Program-made: the position numbers and the translations under genes
The notes under the pieces: generated by a model
Seen by the model: the letters and a program-made list of their open reading frames with translations, nothing else
The model's database searches: none
What the model was told of the DNA's origin: nothing
Part shown: positions 32,083-43,809 of the stretch, piece after piece
How positions within the stretch are numbered: the stretch's first letter is position 1
Layout: each line of letters starts with the position of its first letter
Source of the DNA: Areca catechu
Lineage: Eukaryota; Streptophyta; Magnoliopsida; Arecales; Arecaceae
Direction: 5' to 3'
Assembly: GCA_021397845.1 (NCBI GenBank)
Contig: CM038043.1
Location: forward strand, 128,694,013 to 128,758,012
Length of the DNA: 64,000 nucleotides

Positions 32083-33098
32083 CCAGTCGAGCTCCCAGCT
32101 AGATCAAGTCCCCGAGGGCAAAAAGACATCCCCTCGACCGTGGTGGGAGGAATAATAGAAGGCAAGACATGACTCCTGGAGGACAGACATTAGAGAGGCA
32201 TGAATGGTGACATAAGGGCACAACATTGCCATCTTCGTTGGGCTGGCAGCAATTCTTGCAGAGGCATATGCTCTACCGGGGCTCCAGGCCCTGTAGCATG
32301 CCACTTGCATCTCCTGCAAGAAGGGTGCTCCACCGGGGCTCCAGGCCCTATAGTATACCTCTTGTATCTCCTGTAAGAGAGGTTCTCTATCAAGGCTCCA
32401 GGCCCTGTAGCATGCCACCTGCATCTCCTATAAGGGGAGTGCTATGCTAGGGCTCCAGGCCTTGCAGCATGCCATCTTCCCCATATAAGTGGAAGCACTT
32501 AGTCATGGCTCCAGATCCTATGGCCTGCCACTTGAATCTTCTACAAGGGATCGCTCCACTAGGGGCAGACTCAGCAGCATGTTGGTTGCATCCCTTGCAG
32601 AAGACCTTCTCCCGGGAACCTTGAACCTTATCCAACGGGGCTTTGAAGAGCTTGTACCCCTTCTACAAGGGATGCTCTGGAAGAGTCACCCAACCAAGCT
32701 CCAAACCCAGTCTGGCTGAATCAATTCCTATATAATTGTAAGTGGGACCTCCAGGACGGGGGGTGAACCAAGAGTAAGATGGGAAAAGAGCAAGGGCAAA
32801 GGGTAGAAACAACGAACATCACCCTAACTTCCTAAAAATTCTAGTTTTCCCTATTCTCTTCTATCTCCTTCTATGTGGTGGCATCTTAAGCTTCCGCCAC
32901 AGAGGGTCTGCTCCCCTTGGTCACCTTATTGACTTGATAGTTGGACTATCTCCATTGGGATCCCTAGCTCGAATCTCACTTTTTTTGCTGGACCGACTGG
33001 TCGTGAAGGTGTGAGGATGAAGAGCTCGATGCTTCTAGAGAAGCCAGCTCAACCGGGTCCCATCAGAGCTACAGGCTATGATGATTTAGGTGACAACA
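32083..33098 (+). repeat. 5' LTR of Tat element 2, right part
   Basis: Continues the interrupted LTR: the end of the GAGCTCCC array, a 57-bp array (32270-32560), a TATA-like CTATATAATTG near 32728, and a weak copy of the U5 block (TTGACTTGATAG..., 32929). Ends GGTGACAACA at 33098, before the primer-site region. Confidence 0.7.
32270..32560. repeat. 57-bp tandem array in Tat element 2 LTR
   Basis: GCTCCAGG-type phrase at 32281, 32338, 32395, 32452 and about 32508: five units of 56-57 bp containing CCTGTAGCATGCCACCTGCA-like text. Its 19-codon period produces repetitive spurious ORFs. Confidence 0.92.
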
Positions 33099-33118
33099 GA
33101 TTGGCATGCCAGATAGGG
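33099..33118 (+). promoter_or_regulatory. Tat primer-site region
   Basis: GATTGGCATGCCAGATAGGG directly after the LTR end. It looks like a decayed form of the TTGGCGC-GCCAGGTAGG junction common in Tat-type elements. The primer tRNA is not identified. Confidence 0.55.
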
Positions 33119-33126
33119 AAGCACTG

Positions 33127-34560
33127 ATGCCATCTGCTATAGCTGAGAAGTATCAAACAATCTCCAACGATCTCATGGTGGTGACCCATACGCGAGAAGC
33201 CTTTGCTAGCCTCATAGGAGATCCATCACACTATGGCGATGGATGCAGCTAGGAGGTGGAGCTCCCGAGTCCTCTACCTCCATCTCCAGTTGATCAATCC
33301 ATGTAGATCACCACACTCACACAATAGGTCCAGACCCTGACTACGGTGGTGCACCAGCTACATCACCAGCACCAGTCCCTGGCAACACAATAGCAGCTGG
33401 GGATGCTGTGGCCCATGTCGCCAACCCCCGCACCAACCTAAGGTCCTTTCGGGAGGGCCATCACATGTGTGGGTAGCCTCATATCCACAGGAAAGCCTAT
33501 GAATGGCCGAAAAGAGGTACTGGGACGGTTCGGCCAACTAGTAGAGCCACTCTCTTGTCTCAAACCATGGCACTATGTTGCATTGGTGATGCCAACATAG
33601 CAGGGAATTGAAGCACGAGTTCATCCAGTCGGTGCCCTTTTCTCCCCCGATGGCCTCCATGGAGGGGTCAACAGATGAGGCCATCAACTGCTGGGTGGAG
33701 AAACACCTCGAAGAGCAAGAACATAAACTAGCTAATCTAGCCCACTAGTTTGCTGAGATTCAGGGCTCCCCATGCGATCCCATGGGCTACGATGCTCACC
33801 CAACTCTCTCTCATAGAATATAAGAGGAACCGATCCCTAGCCTATTCCATATATTCCAAGTGGATCCTTATGATGGGACCATAGATCCCCTTGACTATCT
33901 CGAGAGTTACAAGGCTCTCATGTGGGTTTAAGGGACCACTGACACCCTCCTCTACATTGCCTTCCCAATGATGCTCCGTAAGGTAGCCTGAGTCTGGTAC
34001 TCCCACCGCGAGCCAAAGAGCTTCGACTCCTTTGAATACCTGGAGAAGAACTTTATGGAACACTTCAATACTTACCGGAAGGTGCCACGCGAGGCTGATA
34101 GCCTCTTCTCCATCCGATAGCAGGACCATAAATCCCTTCGGGATTACGTGTCCCGATTCAAGGTGGATACCCTATAGATCTACAACCTTGATGACCCTAA
34201 CACCAAGCTGGCACTGAAAAGAGGACTCAAGACCCCTGGTTCACCTACTCCCTCGATAAGAAGCCCCCAAAGTCCTATTCTGAGCTCCTCCTCCATGCCC
34301 ACAAGTACATCCATGTAGAGGAGGCCAATCGCACCTGTAGGGAGTTGGATGGGAGATCCCTAAAAAGGTAGGCCCAAGAGGAGCCGAGTGGGCTACTAGT
34401 GACCAAGGCCATATTGACTTCCTAAACAGGTCCCAAGCCAAGGGATGATCCTGCCAAGGATGAGAAGTACACACCTCTCCTCGTCCCGAGATCTAAGATC
34501 TTAACGGAGATTGAGGGCAAGTGCTACCTCCATCACCCTCCTCCACTAAAGTAGTCTAGT
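33127..34560 (+). pseudogene. Tat element 2 gag
   Basis: Likely start MPSAIAEKYQ at 33127. The gag core is recognisable from about 33840: FQVDPYDGTIDPLDYLESYK, FDSFEYLEKNFMEHFNTYRK, SLRDYVSRFKVDTL, then ALKRGLKT. This is the usual retrotransposon gag pattern. At least eight in-frame stops, nearly all TAG at plausible Gln positions (for example SIR-stop-QDHKS), break it. A frameshift near 34230 ends the readable core. Confidence 0.8.
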
Positions 34561-34599
34561 GGACATGACAAGTCCTGATAATATCAGTTCCACCATGAC

Positions 34600-35240
34600 C
34601 ATGATCATGACACTGAGGAATATTGCCACCTGAAGAAGAAGATCGGGAGCTGATTAGGTGAGGCTACATCAAGAAGTTCATGGGAGGAAGAGCTCTGTCT
34701 GTGGCCCAGGATGTTGAGACCCACCACGCTACCATCAACAACCAACCCACGGAGAAGCTGGTGGTAATGATTTCTTGGGGGGTGGGGCGAAAGCCAAAGA
34801 GGGCCAAGGGGAGGGAGAGGGCTGATGTTACACTCCCCTACATGGGAGAAGACCTAGCTAGGATGGAGAACCTAAATAATAATGTTGTTATCACAGAAAT
34901 GACAATAGCAAATCACCCTGTAAAAAGAATTATGGTTGATAGTGGAAGCTTAACTAATATTTTTTTTATGATGCATTCACAAGAATGAATTTATCTCCTG
35001 ACCTGCTGATGTCAGTGTTCACACCTCTCATCGGCTTCACCAGATTCAGTTGGAGTTAAGGAAGAGATTACCCTCCCAATCACTGTCAGGATGTTGCCTC
35101 GGCAAAGCACTATAATGGCGACCTTCACCATCATGAGGCTCCCTTTGGCCTATAATGTGATCTTGGGACATCCTGGGCTCAACTTGCTCAATGCAACCAT
35201 CTCAACCAAGCAACTCCTCATCTAGTTCCTGACTCCATAT
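34600..35240 (+). pseudogene. Tat element 2 gag end and protease
   Basis: Open from 34680 to 34988: VEMISWGVG-like region, then NVVITEMTIANHPVKRIMVDSGSLTNIFF with the catalytic DSG of aspartic protease. After a stop, ITLPITVRMLPRQ and LAYNVILGHPGLNLLNA complete the domain. The stretch 34865-34975 is noticeably more AT-rich than its surroundings. Confidence 0.8.
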
Positions 35241-35369
35241 GGGATCAGGAAGATGAGGGGGTCCCGATAGTTGGTCTCATATTGCCTACAAGCTGTTCCT
35301 GGAGTCTGGAAGAGCGAGGAGGGGCATATAGTTGATTAGTTAAGCCAGAGGGAGTAGGAGGTGAAGGGC

Positions 35370-36790
35370 GAGCTGGTTGAGTGCCTGCTATCATTTCCCT
35401 CGGTGAAGATCCCTTAAAGATGGTGCAAGTAGGAGCCCTTTTAGTTGAAGAAGAGAGGGCACGCCTATTGAGCTTCCTACGGGCAAATACCAATGTCTTC
35501 TCCTGGACCATGGTGGACATGCCTGAAATTTTTCCTGAAGTGATCACCCACAAGCTGAATATCGATCTCAATTACCATCTAGTCTGATAGAAAAGGAGAA
35601 GCTTCACCCCAGAAAGGCAAAGGATGATAGATAAGGAGGTCGAAAAGCTCCTCACTATGGGCTTCATCTAAGAAATGCAGTATCTTAGCTGGCTAGCAAA
35701 TATGGTCATGGTCAAGGAAGCTTATGAAAAGTGGAGGATCTGTATGGACTACAATGACCTCAACTAGGCATGCCCAAAGGATAGCTTTCCACTGGCCAAG
35801 ATCGATCAACTTGTGGACATAACTTCAAGGCACAAGCTACTCAATTTCATGGATGTGTTATCTAGATACAACTAGATTTGCATGCAACCAGAGGATGAAG
35901 AGCACATGACATTTATGACTGACAGGGGCACATTCTACTACAAAGTGATGCTGTTTGGTCTCAAGAATACTGGGGTGATGTATCAGTGCTTGGTCAGCAA
36001 GGTCTTCAAGGATCAGATAGGTCATAATATGCAGGTTTATGTGGATGACATGCTCATCATGAGTGGCTAAGAATCAGACCACATCATTGACCTGGTGAAG
36101 GCCTTCAACAACCTCTGTCTCCACCAAATGAAGTTGAACATGACGAAGTGCACATTTAGCATTGTGGCAGGAAAGTTCTTAGTCTTCATGGTCACCTAGC
36201 ATAGGATCGAAGCCAACATGGAGAAGATTTAGATGATCATGGACATGAAGCATCCCACATCCAAGAAGGAAGTCCAATGCCTGACCAGTCGCATTGCCAC
36301 CCTCGGTCAATTCTTCTCATGCTTTACCGAGCACCACCAACCATTCTTCAAGGCATCGTGCAAGATGCATGACTTTGCCTGGATGAAAGAATGTTGTGAG
36401 GCATTCGAGGGGCTATAGAAGCTCCTCGCCTCCCCCCATTGCTTTCTAGGCTGGAGGCTAGAGAGGAGCTCCTTCTCTACTTGGCAGTCTCATCAAGAGC
36501 AGTCAGCTCAGTGCTAGTCTGCACCGATGGGGATGGTCTTCAGAAGCCAGTCTACTACACCAATAAGCTGCTCTATGATGTAGAAACTAGATATACTCAG
36601 TCTAAAAATATTATTTTCATGCTTTTTATGTCTGCTCAGCAACTCAGGACCTATTTCTAAGCTTATCCAATTATGATCCTTATCGACCAACCTCTGAGGG
36701 CCATCCTAAGCTACTCGGACACCTCAGGGCACCTGGCTAAGTGGGCAGTGAAGCTTAGTGAGTATGATATCTCCTACCATCCAAGGCCAT
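35370..36790 (+). pseudogene. Tat element 2 reverse transcriptase and RNase H
   Basis: Motifs match element 1 with decay: MPEIFPEVITHKLNID, SFTPERQRM, LLNFMDVLSRYN, EDEEHMTFMTDRGTFYY, LFGLKNTGVMYQ, MQVYVDDMLIMS (DD kept), IEANMEKI, HPTSKKEVQCLTSRIATLGQF, PVYYTNKLLYDVETRY, LIDQPLRAILSYSDTSGHLAKWAVKLSEYDISY. It therefore still has the RNase H middle that element 1 has lost. About ten stops, mostly TAG. Confidence 0.88.
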
Positions 36791-36799
36791 CCTAGAAAG

Positions 36800-37340
36800 T
36801 ATAGGTCCTAGCTGACTTCATAGTGGAATGCACCTGGACAGACGAGAACCTGGAGGAGACCCCCACTGAGCATAAGCAAGACCCAGCTGTAGGGGAGATG
36901 ACTTGGATCCTCCATGTTGATGGTGCATCTAATTCTGGAAGGAGTGGAGCCCAGCTCATCCTCACCAAATCTAATGGGGTGGTCATCAAGTATGCATTGC
37001 ATTTCCTCTTTACGACAACAAATAACCATGCCGAGTATAAAGCGCTCCTCGTAGGCCTAAGGGTGTCCCGTGAGCTAGGTGTGATGAGCTTGAAGGTCTT
37101 CATGAATTCATAGCTTGTGACAGGACAAGTCTTTGGTGAGTACGAGGCCCAGGATCCTATAATGATGAAATACCTGGACCGAATACACTCATAAACAATG
37201 GGCTTCCAGCACTTTGGCATTTTCTATATTTCCCACGGAGAGAATGCTCACACTAACACCCTCTCCAAGCTTGTGACCTTGCCAGACTCGTTGCTAGGGC
37301 ACACCTACATTGAATACCTGGAGGCCCCTAGCTACGAGAT
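36800..37340 (+). pseudogene. Tat element 2 archaeal-type RNase H
   Basis: ILHVDGASNSGRSGAQLIL, NNHAEYKALLVGLRVSRELG, KVFMNS then TAG, TGQVFGEYEAQDP, HGENAHTNTLSKL. The first Asp and the Glu survive. The third and fourth acidic positions read Asn (MNS for TDS, TNT for ADT), so catalysis should be lost. Open from 36823 to 37113. Confidence 0.85.
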
Positions 37341-37399
37341 TGCAGTGAGGTCCAGCCTTTCAAAGTAAAAGGCCACCCACTTGTACTAATGGATAGGCA

Positions 37400-38535
37400 G
37401 CTTTATTGAAGGTCTTATTCCTATCCCCTGTTGAAGTGCCTGAGACCCTCAGAGACTGCTTACATCCTCCAAGAGATACACGAAGGTATTTGCATAAACC
37501 ATGTGGTGGGCAAGGATATTAGCCTACAAGATCCTCGGGTAGGGTTACTATTAGGAGACCATGCGGGAAGATGCGATCGAGTTCATGTAGAAGTGCAATC
37601 GCTGCCAATGGCATGCCCACATCCAGCATCAGCCGGCTTCCCTGCTATCCCAGCTCTCCTCCCGTTGGCCGTTCACCTAGTAGGGGATTGATATCTTGGG
37701 GGGCCATTTTCCCTGGCATTCGATCAGCAAAAGTACCTAATTATTGCCATTGATTACTTCATAAAGTGGGTGGAGGCCGAGCCCTTGGTGCGGATCACCA
37801 AGAGCAAGACAAGATCTTTTTTCTAGAAGTTGGTCATCTGCCACTTCGGACTCCCTCATACCATCATCAAAGATAATGGGTGGTAGTTTAACAATTAGGC
37901 CTTCGAGGAGTTCTATTCCGACCTAAACATCTACCACCACTTCATGTCAGTGGCTCACCCGTAGACCAATAGAGAGGCTGAAATGATGAACCATACCATC
38001 CTCGAAGGGCTCCATACCAAACTAGATGAGGCAAAGGGCTGGTGGGTCGAAAGCTCCCTAGTATGCTATGGGCCTATCACATGACCCCTCGGATGGCAAC
38101 AGGTGAGATGCCATTCAGCCTTGTCCTTGGCATAGATGCTGTGATCTCAGTTAAGGTGGGCATGGCCATGCTACGGGTGTAGCAGTATGATGAAGCAAGC
38201 AATCTAGCATGCCTCCTTCTCAACCTTGACCTGTTGGACAAGACAAGGGACAAGGCATAACTCCAAATGGTGGCATACTAGCAGTAGGTGGCCCGCTACT
38301 ACAACTTTCACGTGAGGCCCAAAGCCTTTCGATCGGGTGATCTTGTCCTGAGGTGTGTAGAAGCCACCCAGCCTAGCTAGTTCCACAAGCTATCCCCAAA
38401 CTGGGAAGGCCCCTATAGGGTGATCGAAGCCTTGTCCCAAGGAGCTTACCAGATCCCGGACTCGATGGCACTCAGCTTTTTCGAATATGGAATGCTACAA
38501 ACTTGAGGATGTACTACCAATGATGTCTCCTACTC
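37400..38535 (+). pseudogene. Tat element 2 integrase
   Basis: ILQEIHEGICINHVVG (zinc-finger start), then across frames IIAIDYFIKWVEAEPLVRIT, KSKTRSFF, VICHFGLPHTIIKDNGW, YHHFMSVAHP, NREAEMMNHTILEGLHTKLDEAKGWW. The C-terminal part is broken by frameshifts, ending near AFSNMECYKLEDV. The second Asp (KDN) and the Glu (EAEMMN) of the triad remain. Multiple stops; dead. Confidence 0.85.
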
Positions 38536-38569
38536 AAGGATGAAATGGAATGCTCCTTTGATGGCATGG

Positions 38570-38890
38570 TCTGGTTTTGACTTTCCAAAGCTCTATACTT
38601 ATCCATCAGGCCCTAGGTCTGGTGAAGGAAGCGGAGACACCCAAAGCCCCGTACTTATCAAGCCGAGAGCCTTAGAGCCCCACATTCATCAAGCCGGGAG
38701 TTTTAGAGCCCCACACTCATCAAGTTGGGAGCCTTAGAGCCCCATACTTATCCATCAGATCCTAGGTCCGGCAAAGGAAGCTAGGAGCATTAGAGCCCCA
38801 CACTCATCAAGCCAGGAGCCTTAGAGCCCTACACTTATCCATCAAATCCCAAGTCTGGTGAAGGAAGCCGGGAGCTCCAAAGCCTCGCAC
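38570..38890. repeat. 31-bp tandem array after Tat element 2 pol
   Basis: AGAGCC recurs at 38674, 38705, 38736, 38792 and 38823: 31-bp units (CTCATCAAGCCGGGAGC type), with some longer 56-bp spacings containing TCCATCAGGCCCTAGGTCTGG. It lies directly 3' of integrase, the same relative place as the arrays of elements 1 and 3. Confidence 0.88.
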
Positions 38891-39353
38891 TCATCCACTG
38901 GCTCCCTGTTCTGGCAGAGAATAGTAGGAGGCCTGACAGCATTGCCCCTTTGGATGGCCTGCTTCACTGTGCTTCTTCTATCATAACCAAAAAAAAAGAA
39001 GAAAAAAAGTGGGGAGGTGAAGAGAAAGCGTAATAGCAAGAAGAACCTAGATTGAAAGGGAAGGGACCTTTTCATTCATCAAAAATCCATTACAAGGAAG
39101 GAGCCTTCCAGATAGGCCAGGGAGTCCCATGAAGAATACAAAAAAAAAGAAGAGAAAAAGAATAAGACAGCTACAGGCTGCTCATGGCCCTGGGTGACTG
39201 TCTCCTAGCCCTAATAGTGATGTCAGTTGGTGCACCCATCTTGCCCACCGCTTGGGTTACTATCTCCTATAGTGAACTTGGTGCAGCAGGCACTTATGAT
39301 GCTCTGGTGGCTAGCTCGGTCAGGGTAGACCCGTCCCCCTCGGGGTTATCTGG
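38891..39353. other. Tat element 2 3' remainder
   Basis: Contains A/G-rich runs (38990-39010, 39140-39160) and CATTCATCAAAAATCCATTAC. By comparison with elements 1 and 3, an antisense ORF would begin here on the minus strand, but only weak traces are readable. Its limit with the next LTR is tentative. Confidence 0.4.
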
Positions 39354-40940
39354 TGTTGTCTCCAGGATCGTCGTAGCCCATGCTACTGATGGCATCGATG
39401 ATTGCCCATCCGCCTCTTCGGGATGCCTCCTGTGCCTCGGGACCTGCAAGAAACAACGTCAGTGACCCAGATCGGGAATTCCGATGGGGGCGCTCCGACG
39501 GTCAAGTCAGTGACAATCTAGGGGAACATATTCTCCCGGTCAAGCTCCTCGGGGTGAGCTCCATGTTAAGAGGGGTGAGTGTGGTGTGAATGAAAGTGAG
39601 AGCAGGCTGGGAGAGGTGATGGCCGAGGTGGAAGAGTCCTCCTATGTGGCCCTTCTCCCTTTTTTCTATCGCCCGTCCCAATGGTCTCTCTCCTTTTTTT
39701 GCTTTGCTTACCCCTTTTTTTCCTTTGCTTACTTCTGGCTTACCCTGGCTGGGTTTTTTCTCTGGCTTGCCGTAGGATCTTCCCGTGTCATTAGACGTGT
39801 GCGACGAGGTATCGTGCCATAGACGGGATGCCTTTTCTGACAGATAACTGAGGAAGCTTCCATGAGCTCTGACATTCCCTCTGTTCACTCCATTTCGGGA
39901 AGCCTGGCAAGACCTCGATCAGTGGGCCGCTACCCTCGAGATTCGCATCCTCTGGCTGGGTCCTTTCCTTGGTGGTATGGCAGGTTGGCGGAGAGCATGG
40001 CGCCTTGGTCAGGGGGTTTCCTTCCCTTCTGGTATGAGTGACGGCTGTGGGTATTAATTACGGCATGGCAGGTACTGCTGCACGGCCCTCGGGAGGCCCG
40101 CCATCGTCCTTGGAGGGGAGGCACCGCTTCCTTGGTGGTTGGTGCCTCTGTCCAAGTCAGGGACTGAGCTAGAGAGATGGGACCCAACTCCAAGGGGCTT
40201 CACCTCGAGGTGGCTCAGCTGGGTGGAGAAGGGCTGAGCTCGACTCTGGACCATCTGAACTCGGCTTCGGGCGAGGTCGACCTGACGGAGATGGGTGGGG
40301 TGCAGCCCAGCCCAAGGGACTTGACCTCGGAGGGGCTCCACGTGGCGGAGGAGACTTGGGCTCGACTCCTGACCATGGAGCCCGATCATAAGGGGCCCAC
40401 CTTGGGGGGGACTTACGCTCGACCTCGACCTAGGCATCCTGCCATGGCGGGGACCGACCTGGCGGAGGACGGAGCTTGACTTTGGTAGGTGACTCTGCTG
40501 TTCTGGGGGAGCTCAGCCCGGCGAAGGGGCCCATGTTAAAAATCCAGCGTGGCATCTGATAGGGACTCCACGTCAATCTACCTACCCCACGTCAGCAATC
40601 CAGCCACATCATTTGCTCCCCACTCCCGATGTTTGTTGGCATGCGGTGCTCGGGGTGAAGAGAGTAATTACGGTGCTGACATGAAAAGGCAGAAGATCTG
40701 GTGCAATAATGATCGATATCGATGGTGCTTCGCATGGCAGTCCTTTGAGCCAGTGCGGGGGTCCCACGTGGCAACGTTTGAGGAGCGATTACTGCGAGCA
40801 TGAAATTCAGAGCGGTTACAATCGGATCGAGGTGCTGGTCCCGTCGATCGGTGACACGTGACGGGCATCTCTCGGAGGGGGAGCCATAACGGTACGGTCG
40901 GGCGTAGGTTGCTTCGAAAAGAAAGGTAAATTTCTCAGGA
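39354..40940 (-). repeat. 3' LTR/UTR of Tat element 3
   Basis: The left end is tentatively TGTTGTCTCC. On the minus strand 39481-39513 holds GACTTGACCGTCGGAGCGCC, the Tat-type U5 block, within wider similarity to 190-270 of element 1. Positions 40190-40520 contain scattered CTCGACC / GAGGTGG text that looks like a decayed counterpart of the 185-bp array. The right limit before the antisense ORF is not defined. Confidence 0.55.
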
Positions 40941-41107
40941 CTTACCTTCTTTCAAAACTTTTGCGCCCGACATCGTACAGAGGTTCTCCCTTCTTCTTCG
41001 ATCATTTTTGTCTTCCTGGACTCTTAGCAGGTCAGCTTCCTCTTCTTCTCCCGCCTTGTCGACTAGGGGTCATCTTAGGTCTCCCTTCGTCATCTTCTCC
41101 TTCCTCT

Positions 41108-43610
41108 ATGGACTGCTTCGGCCCAAACATTCATCCTTCCTGCCAAGCCGAGGCGGGGCCTTCCTGGCCGAAAACTCCTTCTTCCTTCGATGAGGAAAGG
41201 GAGGCGGCGTGCTACAAGTTCAGTAGGAGGCCTACCTATGGTCCTGTAGCCTTTAGGGAACCCGGGTCCGCTCCCCCACCTCGCTTGTCTCTTCTTCCTG
41301 CTCCTGCTCCCAAACCTCCTCGGTCAACAGGTCCCGGGGGGATTGCTTTGGCGATCACCGTCGAGGAACTCATGACCATCTGGGGTGATTATGACATCCC
41401 TGAGTTCATTCATCTTTCTGTTCCTCGTCTGGAGGAGCGAGTCACTTCTAGAGGCCCTCGTCGGATAGCCTTCTATGAGGAGACCTTCGCCGGGGGCCTC
41501 TGATTTCTTGTTCATCCCTTCTTCCTCTCTTTTTTGACCAACTATCACCTTGTTCCCGCCCAGTTGGTTCCGAATGCCATCAGAATGGTTTTCTGTTTCA
41601 TCGTTCTATGTCACTTCCATGGGATCGTCGCCCGTTTCTCTCTGTTCAGGGCCTTCTTCACCCTGAAACGCCACCCTACCGAGGAGGGGTGGTGGTCTCT
41701 TTCTTCCCGCTCTCAGGGCATTAGGTTTAAGCTCTCCTCTTCCATCAAGGGATGGAAGAGTAGGTATTTTTTTGCCTCGATTGAAGGGATCGACTGAGTT
41801 TGGAGCAACCCAGATCGATCTCCCAACCGAAACTCCTATATTGAAGCATCTGACCTCGATCTGTATGAGCTGCTTAGATCAGCTGAGATCCCTTCGCTCG
41901 AGGTCCTGCTATCACAGCGGAATCTCCACGAGGCTGGGGTCAGCTCGGCGTGGGAGCTGGGTGAGTTCGGTTTGGCCACCCCTTCCCTTTCTCTTTTTCT
42001 TCTTTTCTTTTGTCTTAGGGTTGATCGTGTCTTCTTTGGTGCAGGCATGAAGTTCTCTATGGATGAGCTACTTTCTTTCTCCGAGGAGCGAGAACAGGTG
42101 GCTGAGACCAACGAGCCCGCTTTGAAGAGGGCTCATGCTGATGACGGTGCAAGGCCGGTGCAGGCCGGGCCAGACGCGTCGATTTCCGAATGAAGGTGGA
42201 AGAGGGTAGTTGAGCCCATCCCGGAGCCTCCAGAGTAGCACGACCCGACCCCGGCGCCTGAGCCCGAGGTGGTTGTCTGGGCCAGGTCGGCTGCTGCTGC
42301 TGCAAGGGTGGCAGCCCCCCCTCTTGAGATCGTCGAGGTCGAGGAGGATGGGGAGCTGAGGGATGCGAGGCCGGCACCCATGGTGCAGTCTGAAGCGACG
42401 CCGAGCTTGCAACCGGTGCTGAAGGTGTCTTCTGTCGCTGAGGGGTCGAAGTCGGTGGAGAAGAGGGATAGGGACTATCGCCGGGTCCCTTTCAGGTTGG
42501 GGCCCAACGTCTCCTTTATAAAAGATCCAAGCCTCATCGAGCAGATGATGGACTTCTCAGTCCAATCCTACGACTGGCGGAAGGGAGTGGGAGACTCCTC
42601 GACGATGTCATCAGCTTGTCCTTCGCCAACCTCTATGCCATGAATTTCTCCTTGCCCATCTCCATTCCTCCTAACCTTTTTTGGCATCATAGCCGACATG
42701 CTTTCTTTGATGCAGCAAGGTAGGGACCTGGTCCTCATCTAGGACTTCTGCCGTAATTGGGCCAAGAGGGACAAGGAGCGGTAGGCGAAACTCGAGTCCT
42801 TAAGGACCGAGGTGAGTCGGAAGGACGAGGAGACTCGGGAGGCTAATATGAAGGTTAAGAGCCTCATGGGCGAGGCCGCCGATGCCACGAGGATCAGGAA
42901 GGAGCTCGAGGGAGAGCTCGAGGTGAAGAGGACTCGGTTGAAGGAGCTCTGGGCCGAGTTAGAGGTAGTAAGGGAACGGGCCGTCTTCACTAAAAAGAAG
43001 GTAGCGACCACTAAGAAGAGGGAAACTGATGCGGAGGAGAAGGTTGCCGCCGCCACCCATTCTGCTGAGATAGCCGAGAAAGGGATGGCAGTGGCAATCC
43101 GCCAGGCCGAACGTGCAGGAGAGAAGTCAGCTGAGGCAATGCACCTAGCGGAGGCTGCAAAGAAGGAGGTCGCGATGCAGTGGCCAATTTCAAGGCCTCT
43201 CCCGAGTACATAAAGGACATCAAGGAGGCGGTGATGGACTCCTTTGCCAAGGGGTTCGCCTACTGCCTCACCTAGCTACGAGGGATCCTTTCTGAGGAGC
43301 GGTTGGCCGTGCTCCGGACCCCTGGCAAGAAAGCTCCATCTCTGGCGCCAGCTGTAGTGGGGCCGGGATCCATTCCGGTCGGGCCTCTCCCGAAGGCGGC
43401 CTCAGTGACACCAGGCCATGTCGAGCCGACCTCAGCGGTGACGATGGCTGAACCAGCACCACGAACAGAGGCAGCTGAGTTGGCTCCGATGATGGCAGCA
43501 GCTGAACAAGTCCCCGCAGCGACGGCCACCGAGGCGGGTGCCCCCATAGCGGAAGTGGAAGAGGGGGAAGTCCTAGTTGGGCACCGTCCAGGGAAGGAGC
43601 CGGCCCAGTA
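41108..43610 (+). pseudogene. Tat antisense ORF, second copy (PF04195 type)
   Basis: Likely start MDCFGPNIHP at 41108. Exon 1 carries the same domain as the first copy: IWGDYDIPEFIHLSVP, HPFFLSFL, LVPAQLVPNAIRMVF, FSLFRAFFTLKRHP, then EEGWWSLSSR and SSIKGWKSRYFFASIEGID. Intron 1 is 41961-42044 (GTGAG...GCAG), 84 bp as in copy 1. Exon 2 starts GMKFSMDELLSF and ends near FIKDPSLIEQMMDFSVQSYDW. The intron 2 acceptor is likely GATGCAG near 42716; its donor is unclear. Exon 3 is a long coiled coil (AKRDKER through KKVATTKKRE) ending VMDSFAKGF, then an Ala/Pro-rich tail. Stops (several TAG) and frameshifts make it non-functional. AATAAA at 43705 follows. Confidence 0.8.
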
Positions 43611-43704
43611 AAGTAGAACCTCTTATAAATCTTTGTTTTTCTTTTTGCCGGACCGGCCTGCCTGGCCTGTCAGGGCCCGGGAGATAGTATAACACTTTTT
43701 AAGT

Positions 43705-43710
43705 AATAAA
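43705..43710 (+). terminator. Candidate poly(A) signal of antisense ORF
   Basis: AATAAA about 95 bp after the end of the antisense ORF and before the tandem array. It fits the 3' end of the plus-strand transcript. Confidence 0.5.
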
Positions 43711-43809
43711 GGGTGTTTTGATCAGCATGACTTCTCCTTCTTTGTGGTAGTGTGAATGCTTTCTCCCCTCTCCTCCTCTTCTCTTTCTCTCTCAATTTTT
43801 TTTTTTTTG

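Larger units (their letters stand above)
26214..39353 (+). mobile_element. Tat-lineage element 2, plus strand, heavily decayed
   Basis: 5' LTR in two pieces (26214-26725 and 32083-33098) around a nested chromovirus derivative. It is followed by a primer-site region, gag (about 33127-34540), protease (about 34680-35240), RT (35400-36660), archaeal-type RNase H (36800-37340), integrase (37400-38530) and a 3' UTR array. The same domains as element 1 are in the same order on the opposite strand. The 3' LTR is not found: the sequence meets the LTR of Tat element 3 near 39354. Nearly every domain carries several TAG stops. Confidence 0.8.

Noticed and set aside
39840..40540. Well-preserved tandem array in the Tat element 3 LTR region
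   Set aside because: Scattered GAGGTGG and CTCGACC phrases occur but with no regular spacing; treated as a decayed counterpart of the 185-bp array only.
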